From Boesenbergia rotunda (Eukaryota > Streptophyta > Magnoliopsida > Zingiberales > Zingiberaceae), in contig JAGFNQ010000187.1 in the NCBI GenBank assembly GCA_024364735.1, positions 50,285 through 114,284 on the forward strand: a stretch of DNA of 64,000 bases, written 5' to 3'. The first letter of the stretch is position 1. Every line of letters starts with the position of its first letter. Positions 43,321 to 52,960 of the stretch are shown here, piece by piece. The position numbers and the translations under genes are program-made. The notes below the pieces were generated by a model that was given only the letters and a program-made list of their open reading frames with translations, did no database searches and was not told where the DNA came from.

Positions 43321-45780
43321 GGTCGGATAATAGGCTCAGGGTTGACGGGTCCTTTAGTCACGGCTGGCAAGGACACTTGGGGTCCACAGTCAGATTGGAG
43401 AACAGTAGGGCTCGAGGGTCTAGGGATCGACCATGGCCGCCCAGGCATGTCCAGGGTCAACATGGTCGTCTCAGGCTCGACCAGTCCAACTGGAGGCTAA
43501 TAAGGCTCGCAAGAGCTCAGTCGAATCGCCTAACGATGGGAACACTCGGGCGTTGACCCTGACACTCAGCAGTCGACTTGGTTAGTTAGAGGAGGGATCG
43601 AATTTGGAGCTCGACAACTCGGTTAGTAATTGACCTATTGATACCGCTAGCACCAGCGCTAGAACCCTCTTTTCAACATCAGATCGGCAGGTCAATGGAC
43701 TCTACCGCCAACCAGGAGAACCTCGCCGAGCGGCAAATAGCCGGCGACTCCCTCCGCTTACCTTACTCACTTGGTCGACCGAATATGACTCGAGCCGAGG
43801 CAAATCGTTCGGTTGCCGACTGGATGCCCGACCGAGGGAAAGGGCTTAGGACGGCCTCGGATCGGACGGATCAATCTAAGGTCCGTCAAGTTCAACCCCA
43901 GTCGGCTAGGTTCGATGGAGTAACTCGTGCTGTTCTCGGGAGATAGAAGGTGGCTAATCGGGGGGATAGCTAGCGGATCAAGGATTTCATTCTAGGCGTA
44001 GAGGTATGGACCACTCAGGTGGCTGCGTATGACTTGACTAGCCGATTGGATGATCACCTGGCAATAGGGTAGACTGCGACTGACCGAACAAAGCCATTAT
44101 CCGAGAAAGTTGATGGGAGCTCTGTAGATTTCGTCATAGAGATATTTGACCGACCTTCCGATCAGCCACTTCGCGGTGACTCAGCTGCAGAACGGTGAGC
44201 TAATTATGAATCTACACTAGTGTCCCTTTAAAGGCAATGCAATAAAACGGAAGGGAACCCCTAGAATTCGGAGCCTGTAAGCACAGACCTAAGCCTGTTT
44301 CATAGGCAAGATGAGTGTATGGATAGAAGCTTCTCCTACTAGGAATTGGTACGACCTAACACGCCTTGTGTCACAAATCCCGAGGATCACGACGACACCA
44401 GTTGGCCATGTATGCTCTTTGATATAAGCAACAGATAAGACAATGGATCGTACAGTAGAAGTAATAGAGACCCGGAGATCACGACCCTCGGTCGATCGAT
44501 AGTCCTTGACATCTGACCTGGGGCAGCGAGTAAGACAGGTCGCATTGTCAAGCCTGGTCGGCTGCCCTCGCCTAGATAAAGCCTGTACTTCTCCACACGT
44601 AGGGGGGGGGGGTCCAGGGAAAAAGCTACAGTTCTTAAGTCTCCCTTTTCTCTCTCTAGCCGAACTGACAACTGTCGGAGGGTCATCGCCGGGGATTTCC
44701 TGGCAAGTCTCTAACGGTCTTTGGTCTCACAGATTGAGGTGCTTCCTCCCTCGCCAGATCATCCCAGGACCGACCGGCAACCCAAAGTCTTCTTGGGTCA
44801 ATTGTTAAGTCTCGTCATCAATTGGTCACCCTCCTCACTTGCCGACAGGATTAAACATTTTTCTGTCGAATGGAGTAATATGAGTTACTTTTAAAAGATC
44901 ACATCTTTGAGTGAGAAGTGGAGCCTCTTCGAAGAGAATTAAAATTAGATAATTCTCAAAAACCTCTCACGGAATCAAGTGTGTTCATGGTCAAGAACGA
45001 ATACAACCATGCAAACTGAATTATATTAGAGAGAGTCCAGAGTGAGATATATAAATTCTTAGAGATATATAAATTCTTACACATATGACAGAATAATTTA
45101 AGTAAATCGCATCGCATCTACTAGTTAGTTAGTATGTAAATATATCTTCACATGGAAAAGTTCAATGGGTAAAATCATACTCATCTAATATAGGACTCAA
45201 ATGTTCAATATTATCACATAATCTATTTTTATTTATAGAGGATTGTTGAAACTATGAATAGAAAATGAATGAAAATGTGTATGGAGTTTAGTCTCACATT
45301 GAAAGTTGAGTGATATTAAGGCTCGTTCATATTAAATCACAACCGTAAATATTGTGAATAAGCCAGCCTGCAGAAGGGGGTAAAAATTCATGACCTGAAT
45401 TCCACTAATCTCATATAACTATGTGTCGAAGTTAGACCCCGGATCAGACATTTAATGTTTTGCCATACCATTCAATTTTTTCTATTGTTTCAATCGTGTG
45501 ATGGAGGCATTGTCAGTGAATCTGATTCACTAAATGTTGACAATCTGAATAATGTTTGTAATGCTTTTCAATTTATCTTAATAGGAAGTGGAAAATTTTC
45601 ACAGGATCGGCCAGATCGTCCGAGGTTAATCATTTTCATAAAAGAAATGATACCAAAACTGAGAAAGATAACAGAGCAGAGCAGACCGGCCAAGAGAAGT
45701 TATTCAATTGATAGAGGCTGAAATATTAAAGTTTAGCAAGCAAATTAAATATGGCCTTCTTCTCGTCAACTTTGTCGGCT
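43321..45780. other. Intergenic sequence with unclassified TE fragments
   Basis: From 43321 to about 44830 the sequence is GC-richer and resembles degraded gypsy-type material (words such as GGTCGACC recur), but no domain or LTR end can be assigned; a run of ten G lies near 44601-44610. From 44830 to 45780 it is AT-rich downstream sequence of the dirigent gene. Confidence 0.4.
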
Positions 45781-46347
45781 TCATGGGACCAGCACATACA
45801 CGTTGTACTCGACGATGGCGTCGCCGTTGGCGGACAAGGTGTGGGTGTGCGCCTGCGCGTAGCCGCGGGCGAAACGGAAGAGGCCGGTGCCGCCGACGAC
45901 CGGCAACTCGCGCACGTCGTGGAGCGCCGGGTTGCGGCCCACCACGGTGAGCGCGCTGCCGTTGTAGGCGCCGTCGGTGAAGACGAGGTTCATGATCTGG
46001 AGGAAGGCAATCTCGGTCAGGTCCGACGAAGCATAGAGGCCCTGCGCCCGGCCGACGGGCCGCGACGTCGGCTGCGGCCCCTCCGTCAGCAGGTCGTCCA
46101 TGATGTTGGTCATGCCGAGGAAGGTCCTGGTGGGCGGAGACTTGACGGGGTCGATGATGCGGGTGGCGGTGGCGTTGCGGCCGCTGACGACGTCGTGGAA
46201 GAAGAAGTGAAGGTGGGTGACGGCCTTCTGCTTGGCCCCGGGGTGCAGGGCTGCGGCGGAGGGGGAGAGAAAAAGGAAGAAACTGGCGACGAGGGCGAGA
46301 AGCCACTTCAGAATCGTGAAGCGGGTTGCAGCACTATAATTAGCCAT
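45781..46347 (-). CDS. DIR: Dirigent protein
   Basis: Secreted beta-barrel protein of the dirigent family, which steers stereoselective coupling of phenoxy radicals in lignan or lignin-like pathways in the cell wall. A single exon encodes 188 residues, a normal length. Residues about 13-34 form a hydrophobic signal peptide ending in Ala-rich sequence (SPSAAALH). The family motifs follow: HFFFHDVVSG (47-56), TRTFLGMTNIMDD-type segment (73-85), QGLYASS (102-108), the GAYNGSALTVVGRN segment (126-139), VGGTGLFRFARGYA (151-164) and the terminal EYNVYV (180-185). N-glycosylation sequons lie at Asn58 (NAT) and Asn129 (NGS). The gene is GC-rich, as many monocot dirigent genes are, and has no frame damage. 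The exact substrate or subfamily is not determinable here. A TATA box is at 46419-46426. Confidence 0.93.
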   Translation of the reverse strand: MANYSAATRFTILKWLLALVASFFLFLSPSAAALHPGAKQKAVTHLHFFFHDVVSGRNATATRIIDPVKSPPTRTFLGMTNIMDDLLTEGPQPTSRPVGRAQGLYASSDLTEIAFLQIMNLVFTDGAYNGSALTVVGRNPALHDVRELPVVGGTGLFRFARGYAQAHTHTLSANGDAIVEYNVYVLVP

Positions 46348-46418
46348 ATCAAGAAAGCTAAAGACACAATTGCGAACTAGCGAGTGTGAGGGATGATGAA
46401 GAATTGCATGTCTCAGTA

Positions 46419-46426
46419 ATATATAG
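46419..46426 (-). promoter_or_regulatory. TATA box of the dirigent gene
   Basis: CTATATAT on the minus strand, about 72-79 bp upstream of the ATG at 46347. The distance fits a short 5' UTR of roughly 40 nt. Confidence 0.6.
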
Positions 46427-46730
46427 AAATTGTGTGTGCGTTAGTGGTAAAGGGTTGAGCTAGGGGGCATGATGATGATCTTCAATGTACTCCTAGCTAG
46501 CTACTTGGGTTGGGTTTTAGGGTTTGGTGGGGTGGGTAATTGATTGTGTTTGGAAGAAGAATGAAGATGAGTTGAGTTGGGTGGGGTGGGTGGCAGCTTT
46601 GCTTGCCTTAGGCACCACGCTTTGGATTCTCTTTTCCCTGACACGCTGCACGGCAGCATGCACAGTCTTTGGGTTGAGGCCGAATCCTCTGTCCCGGATC
46701 CGGCCTCTGGCCCTCTTTCCCGCTAATCGG

Positions 46731-47004
46731 CAATCGCCGGCGAGTCACCCGATCGACGATCGAACATCATCGGCGGCCTCCGATCGTTGTCCCGAACAAA
46801 ACTATACCCTTGGGGGTACGGTGAACTCGTCGGGTATCGCCGCAATTATGATGTTACCGTATTCACCGTCGAATCCAACGAGATTGTAATGCGACGATTC
46901 CGACTGATTCACCGTTCTCCGAGGATATCGTCTTATTCGGGAGAATGATAAAAAATTATTAGTGGAGTCTGATCGTCGATCGGACGGCTCGCCGGCGACT
47001 GGGG
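46731..47004. repeat. Fold-back (long imperfect inverted repeat) upstream of dirigent gene
   Basis: The outer arms are 46731-46765 (GCCGGCGAG, GATCGACGATCG words) and 46971-47004 (GATCGTCGATCG, CTCGCCGGC). Further inward, TCCCGAACAAAACTATACC on the left pairs with a matching segment near 46925-46945 on the right, and an ACGGTGAA segment (46819 onward) with one near 46900-46915. The whole 274 bp therefore folds into one long imperfect stem centred near 46867. It could be an old fold-back transposon or a hairpin-RNA locus. Confidence 0.65.
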
Positions 47005-47319
47005 GTTTGGTTGGCTTTGCTTGCCTTTCGGCTTTGGTTGGCTTGGTTTTATTATGCATGATTCTGATAGGTATTTTACTAAATATTTTGTTAGATTTTA
47101 TTAAAAAAAATAGAATTTTATAAAATATAAGTCATGTTATTAAATTACAAAAGGTATTAAGATCTCATGTATGATAAGTTAATAAAATTTATAATTTTTT
47201 TTCTCTAAGCGATTCAGTAATTAAGACCGCGGAATGTTAAACTTAAAATTTTTATCCAAAGGAAACTTATTAATTTTCACATAGAGAAAAAAACTTATAA
47301 ATTATATTAATTCTTGTAT

Positions 47320-47837
47320 AACAATGGGTATGGTGAAAGGTTTTTCGCCTTCTAAAGATATCTGACAAGAAGAGAGCCACTGGTATTTCATTAGGAATCG
47401 AGGATTTTAAACCATATTAATTAATTAGTGCGTTGTGTATATTTTTAACTTGTGTTATTCTTCTCACTGCGTACTAACACATTGTATATGAGCATGATCA
47501 TCAAAAATGAATGTGAAATCAAGAATCGTTATTCACCCTACTAGCAATTTCAACGGTCGCAACAAACCTAACGGACGGATCTTCTAACTAAAAGATTAAT
47601 TAGAAAGTTAGCTGCAATCTCATAATGAGGAATAAGATCAATGCTTATGGAATATATTAGTGCAAAAGAAATTCAACCTATGTTAACCGGAGATTCTAAG
47701 AACTAGATTCAATAGGATAACGTAATTGCACCGACTAAGTAAATCACTATGGAGGAATTAATTATCTAATGGACTAGTAATACTTGTAAATGATGGAAGT
47801 TAAGTATACAATTTTTAATGATTTTTATGTTGTCGAT
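47320..47837 (+). repeat. Family C LTR end and internal segment (copy 2)
   Basis: Parallels 42860-43315 across about 450 bp: a segment with GGTATCTGACAAG-like words, CACTGCGTACTAACACATTG, then the internal segment. With 42860-43315 it forms direct repeats bracketing the dirigent locus. The next LTR (C3) starts at 47838. Confidence 0.65.
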
Positions 47838-50520
47838 ATTAGTGCAATCGTCCTCGGGTCAAGGTTGACCAAGTTGACTAAGCTTGAATTTACTCACTTG
47901 AGTTTGATGTTTGATATTGTGTGTGAGAGAAGTCAAGTAGGTTAAGGGAGGATCAGATACTTGACTCGGAAAGTCCTAACTGAAAGTTAAGCAATAGAAG
48001 ACCTAGTCGGGATCTAGACAATGGAATTTCTAGCGGGGCTAGGCAATGAAAAAGTTCAAGTGGGTCAAAGGATAACTAGATACCTGGTAATCAGAAGTTC
48101 AACAAAAAGGTTGATAAGAAAAGTTCAAGTGAGTCAAATGTTAACTGAACACTTGGTGTAGAAGCCCTAATAAGTCATGGATGACTGGATACTGAAAAAC
48201 GGGAAGTCTCAATAGGTCACAAATGATTGGATGTTGAATAGGGGAAGTCCTGATAGGTGAGGTCAATTGGATACCGTGTAAGCCATGATTTCAGCTTCGG
48301 AAGGCTGAAATTAGAGTTAGTAATTGATTGCCAGGACATGGAATCAATTGGCAAGCCTTAAACTTAGCAATTTTAGATTTGCTGCTTGAAATCGGTTGCG
48401 TAGTGCTAATCGATTGAGGCAATCGATTAGTAGTTCATTTTGTGAGCATAGAAAGGTGTTGAATCGATTGGCATAATCGATTTAGCCCTTGTCAATCGAT
48501 TAGGTCAATTTGTAGGATCGAGTAGAGCGATGGAGGGAGGAGGATGAATAGCGCTCTTTAAAAACTTTCAATTTCAGAAACATGTACGCATCAGAAATAA
48601 TAAAGTTGAAAACAAACAATGTTAACATAGTTTATTTTTACTTAGTTCGGAGTCGGTGATGACTCCTACTCCAAAGCCCACGGTCCTTGACCGTTTACTT
48701 TAGGCAATTCACTATACTTCGAAATGATGAGTACAAAATATACCAGTAATGAAATAGAACAACGATTATACCAACAATAGGAAGACTAGAAAATTAACCA
48801 GCGTGGTTGTTGGAGCAGCGTTACGGCATCGTTCGACGATATTTTACTCAACACACAAGAGAAGAAATTATAGTAGCAATGATTATCAACCAATTAGTCA
48901 AAGACCCCTTATAAAGGGTCTCTTGGGCGCTTGTATAGCCATCACGGGTGCCCCCAACCCGATGAGTGGCAGCCGATCGTTGAAGCCTTATCCCCAGCAT
49001 CTATCCACTCTTACGCGCCTGTATCAACCCGACCGCCTTTGTTGGTGACGTGGATCGACCACTCAGCGTACACCAACTCAGCCTCAACGCAGCTGGGTCG
49101 AACCCTTTCCGGGCGCTCGGGAGCCGAGGCACCTGTATTTTCCCAGGTGTTTGATTCCCAGGCTTCTAGCTTCCTTCCTTATTTTCTCTGGAAAACAACG
49201 TTAGAAGAAAACACAAACAAAAGAATAGATATTAATGCAAATGTGTTTGACAGCTCAGGTTGTTCAATCCTAACTTTTAGGTTTCAACTGAAACCTTGGG
49301 TCGGATCGACGCTTACTGTTCTTTCTTCCGGAGAACGCACCCTCACCTAATCCTCTCTGGAGAAATTACCTATTGCTAACCTTCGGTTGGACTTTTGCTC
49401 GACCTCCAATGACTCCAGAACTCGTGATGTTCGATCCTCGACCTGTCTCGACTCCTATCTATCGTCCTCTCTCAGCTAAGTCTTCTGCTCGATCCTCAAG
49501 ATCAGGACTTCGGTGCCCAACTCTCGTCCAGGACTTAGTGTCCAGTCCTCCAAACTAGTTCTTCATGCTTAACCCTCGGTCAGGTCTTCATTGTCAGGTC
49601 CTCGACTAGGACTTAATGGCCAACTCTTGGTTAGGTCTTCATTGCTTAGCCCTCGGACAGGACTTAGTGCCCAACCCTCGGTCTGGTCTTAGTGCCCAAT
49701 CCTGCAAATCAGGAATTTAGTCAACTAGGACTTTCCTACACACTTAGAGAAACTTGTTAGATCACAATGAATCTTAACTTTGAACCTTGACCGACATTAA
49801 AACTAGGTTTGATTATCTGGTGCTCCCAGCACCAACACAATCGATTGGCAGCGTGTCTTTGCAAGCACAAAAGTGTTGTAATCTATTGGGGAATCGATTG
49901 ACATATTTCATGAAGAACACATAAGGTACTAGAATCGTTGGGGGTAATCGATTCAGCAAGGGTCAATCGATTAGGCTAATCGATTGGAGTATTTTTCATG
50001 AAGAACAGAAAACTTTAGAATCGATTAACTTAATCAATTAGAAGATGGTAATCAATTGGTATGACTCACAAATCGATTAGTCAAGCGAAAAAGAGTCATT
50101 CGCAGGTTTTGAATGGTCGATCTTATAACGTGGCAATCGATTGAAGGTAAGACCAATCGATTGCCTTCCAACCACTAGGAGATTTTCCAGCCTGAAAGGA
50201 TCCCTAGAAAAGGGGTTATCGTGGAATTTCTTTGACGGTGATTCTTAAGGGTTTGGGGAGAAAAGTGTTGATGCATTTCCAACCACTAGGAGACATTTTC
50301 TAGCAATAAGGGATCAAGCAAGCAAGGTTATTCATTATAAAATCATTTTCGATTGTATTGGCTTGTGTATTTTGCAGCATTTCTTGTTGTATTCTCGTAC
50401 TTGAGCTTGTACGAGGCTTCTTCACCATTGAAAAGTTTCTGAGAGGGATGTTTTCATATTGGATGTTATGAGTGAGGAGTAGACCTTTGGATTAATCGCC
50501 TCAAGAAGGTAGATACCAAG
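47838..50520 (+). repeat. Family C LTR (copy C3), split by a family B solo LTR
   Basis: Pieces 47838-48510 and 49838 to about 50520. Starts TATTAGTGCAATCG (mutated TG), followed by the degenerate 'AAGTCCAAGTGGGTC'-type phrases. Dense CAATCGATTG-type palindromes occur at 48321, 48341, 48389, 48407, 48420, 48461, 48474 and 48493, and again from 49838 to about 50160. Spacings are mostly 18-20 bp or about 13 bp. Confidence 0.65.
48511..49837 (-). mobile_element. Family B solo LTR (diverged copy)
   Basis: 1327 bp from TGTAGGATCGAG to CAGCACCAACA, in the same orientation as the 3495 copy. Flanks CAATT (48506-48510) and CAATC (49838-49842) form a TSD with one mismatch. It landed inside a CAATCGATTG-type repeat. 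A minus-strand TATA box (48910-48917) is followed, 8 bp upstream, by GGGCGCTT (48926) and GGGTGCCC (48947), a decayed pair at 21 bp. Confidence 0.8.
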
Positions 50521-50521
50521 A

Positions 50522-50670
50522 TAGGTACATGTATATAAAAACAAAACCTCAATCTGTGCATCAAAGTATATCTTGAGGTACATGTATATAAAAACAAAAC
50601 CTCAATCCGTGCATAAAATAGGTACATGTATATAAAAACAAAACCTCAATCAGTGCATCAAAGTATAGGA
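50522..50670. repeat. Three-copy tandem repeat (about 44-53 bp)
   Basis: The phrase GGTACATGTATATAAAAACA recurs at about 50525, 50577 and 50621, each followed by AAACCTCAATC and a variable tail. No coding potential. Confidence 0.85.
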
Positions 50671-51030
50671 CATCCACACGCACACACTACCTCAAGATAG
50701 ACTACATCAACCCACGCAGATCAACACTCACATCAGCTCCAACACATGACAAAACAACCCCAACACCTGGCTATCACAGCAAGTAATACACATACAAAAC
50801 GCACGAAGGTAGCCCTAAATACGTATACAATTTCTATTGTTAGTGACAGGGGTTTCTTGAATCAAAATTTTTAGTTAGTATATGTATTCTAAGTTATATT
50901 CAGATATCATTAGTATGCCAACTATTCTTACAATCGACTTCTAGTCAATGTTTGATCAAATTGATCAATCTTGAGTTGAGATTTAGATATTTGATCAATA
51001 TGTTATTTACTCTAGTGAGACATTAAGTAG

Positions 51031-51275
51031 CCCCCGGGGTGCAGCGGTAAGGTAACTAGTCGTTAACCCAGACATTCGCGGTTCGATCCCCAGCTACGGC
51101 GCATTTTGCAGGAATTTTTCCTCCAAATGGGGCGTGAACCTTGAGACGCTGGGCTTCTAGACTGCCCACCGCAAGCACTTCCCAATTTACCCTGGTAACC
51201 GGTGGGAAACTTCCGTGGGGCCGGGCCGGTCACCCTAGGTTTAATTTGTCTGCTGCCTGGTTCATCATTTTTTTT
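51031..51275 (+). mobile_element. tRNA-derived SINE with 17-bp target duplication
   Basis: 245 bp. The head resembles a tRNA: an A-box-like segment near 51037-51050 (GGGTGCAGCGGTAAGG) and a perfect B box GGTTCGATCCC at 51080-51090, with normal spacing. The body has no ORF and the 3' end is a run of eight T (51268-51275), as in Au-type plant SINEs. The flanks 51014-51030 and 51276-51292 are an identical 17-bp AGTGAGACATTAAGTAG, which identifies the insertion as LINE-mediated. The internal promoter looks intact. Confidence 0.92.
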
Positions 51276-51592
51276 AGTGAGACATTAAGTAGGTCAAGAT
51301 TGACCTAATACTTAATAGTCGATCAATATGTTAAGTTAATTGAGCGAAAAATTAAGTAGGTTATGATTAACTAGACACTTAGTGGTTGGAAGTTCAACAT
51401 GAAGTTAGCATAAGATGGAAAGTCCAAGTAGGTCATGGTTAACTGGGCACTTGATGATTGAAGTCGAACAGGTAGTTGACAAAAGAAAAATCTAAGTAGG
51501 TCATGGTTGACCCAACACTTGGCGGTCAAAAGTCCAACAAAGAGTTGTACGAGAAGAAAAGTCCAAGTGGGTCATTGAGGACTAGACACTTG

Positions 51593-51824
51593 GGCTATGT
51601 TTGGTAAAGGGTAATATGCCTTGTAATGTGATCAATATTACATTACAAGATTAATTACTTTGTTTGATACAATTTTAAAACTGTAATATAATGTAATCCG
51701 AATTACAAAAAGCTAATAATGTTTTGTAATCTGTATTACAAGGCTAATAACATGAAATCTAGATTACATTCCAAGTTCAATTATATTACAAGCTTGATTA
51801 CATTATCCCTAACCAAACATAGCC
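51593..51824. mobile_element. Tourist-like MITE (PIF/Harbinger)
   Basis: 232 bp with terminal inverted repeats starting GGCTATGTTTGGT; the first 13 bp are perfect and about 20 of 23 bp match overall. A TTG duplication flanks both sides (51590-51592; 51825-51827), a variant of the 3-bp TSD of PIF/Harbinger elements. Internally AT-rich with further inverted words (ATTACATTACAAG type) and no ORF. Removing it and one TTG restores a family C phrase (ACACTTGGTGATAACG). Confidence 0.9.
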
Positions 51825-52500
51825 TTGGTGATAACGAAAGTCTTGGTAGGTCACAATGGACTGGATGTTGAGCATAAAATGTCCGGGTAGGTTAAATTCA
51901 ACCGAACACTTAGCAAGCGAAAGTCCTTGTAGTTTGTAGAGCCAGATGGAAGGTAAGGAAAGTCCAAAAATGTTAAGCACTAGATTCTTGGTGAGTGGTG
52001 GAAGGCCGAACTGATCGTTGGATCAGATGCAAGGGTTGTAGAGAAGTTTAGGCGAATTTGGTCATTAGAACGACCAAATTTAGAGACCAGTCGATTGATA
52101 CAGAAGTATAAGTCTACTAATACTCAAGAGAGCTCCGATTTGGGTTGAATCATAGATCAATTCAAATGGATAGGAAAACCAGTTAATTGATAATGATCTA
52201 AAAGCAAATCGATTCAATTGGTTGGGAAAATCAATTGAATCAATTTGATTCGAAAGTAAATAGTTGAATCAATTTAATCTTGAAGCAAATCAAATCGATT
52301 TGATCTAGAAGCAAACAAAAACAAATCAATTTGATTGATTGGGGAAATTAGTCAACTGATATAGTTAAATAGGTCAAAAAGAATCATTATGTAGATTTTA
52401 ACTGTCAAATTCATCAATTAATCAACTGATTGGTAAAATCAATACTAATTGACTGATTGACAGAAATCAGTCGATTGATAGGTAGAAATCAATCCAAGTA

Positions 52501-52960
52501 GTAATATGCTCACACGAAGTGAATTCAGACCATTTCAAAGATGAATTCGGGTAATTCGAGATCAGTCGAGTCTACTTCTAATTCTTGGATCCATCCTTGG
52601 GAATCAAATTGATCACTGTCAAAATTAATTAGTATAAACTGAATACATGATCACAATTAAAAAATATGAATAATGTTAATGATTTGGATAGAAATTACGA
52701 AGATAATAAGGATTCATTTAATGAAAACAATTTAAGTAAAAGTTTCTAATCGAGTATAATGAATATGAAAAAAAAATATTGGATCAAATAACAGATGAAC
52801 CTGAAATGATCGGCTCAGTCTCATAAAAATTTTCTATCGATCATTAGGATAAATTGAAAAATATTCATGATGAACGATGTAAAAGTCCAACGTTTCATCA
52901 TTCATATCCCATTTGAAGTATAATGAATATGAGAATTCATCTAATTAATATGGACACACT
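52501..52960. repeat. Left copy of a 450-bp direct duplication
   Basis: Starts GTAATATGCTCACACG and ends ATATGGACACACT; nearly identical to 55977-56421 apart from small indels and substitutions. Both copies end at exactly the same word. The left copy is followed directly by TGATCCGG, the start of the inserted block. Confidence 0.92.

Larger units (their letters stand above)
50920..52500 (+). repeat. Family C LTR (copy C4), with SINE and MITE inside
   Basis: Degenerate family C sequence: GTCAATGTTTGATC-type start, 'AAGTAGGTCAAGATTGACC' phrases, then a palindrome-rich part at 52080-52500 with CAGTCGATTG variants. A SINE (51031-51275) and a MITE (51593-51824) have inserted cleanly. The right side is cut at 52501 by a duplicated segment. 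Confidence 0.6.

Noticed and set aside
43321..44830. A specific gypsy LTR or gene fragment
   Set aside because: Composition suggests TE origin, but no terminal repeat, primer site or domain could be identified.
45704..46380. Long open frames antisense or in other frames to the dirigent gene
   Set aside because: High GC content opens all frames; only the 188-residue minus frame carries dirigent motifs.
51031..51100. Functional tRNA gene
   Set aside because: B box is perfect, but there is no full cloverleaf, and the 17-bp TSD and T-tail show it is a SINE head.
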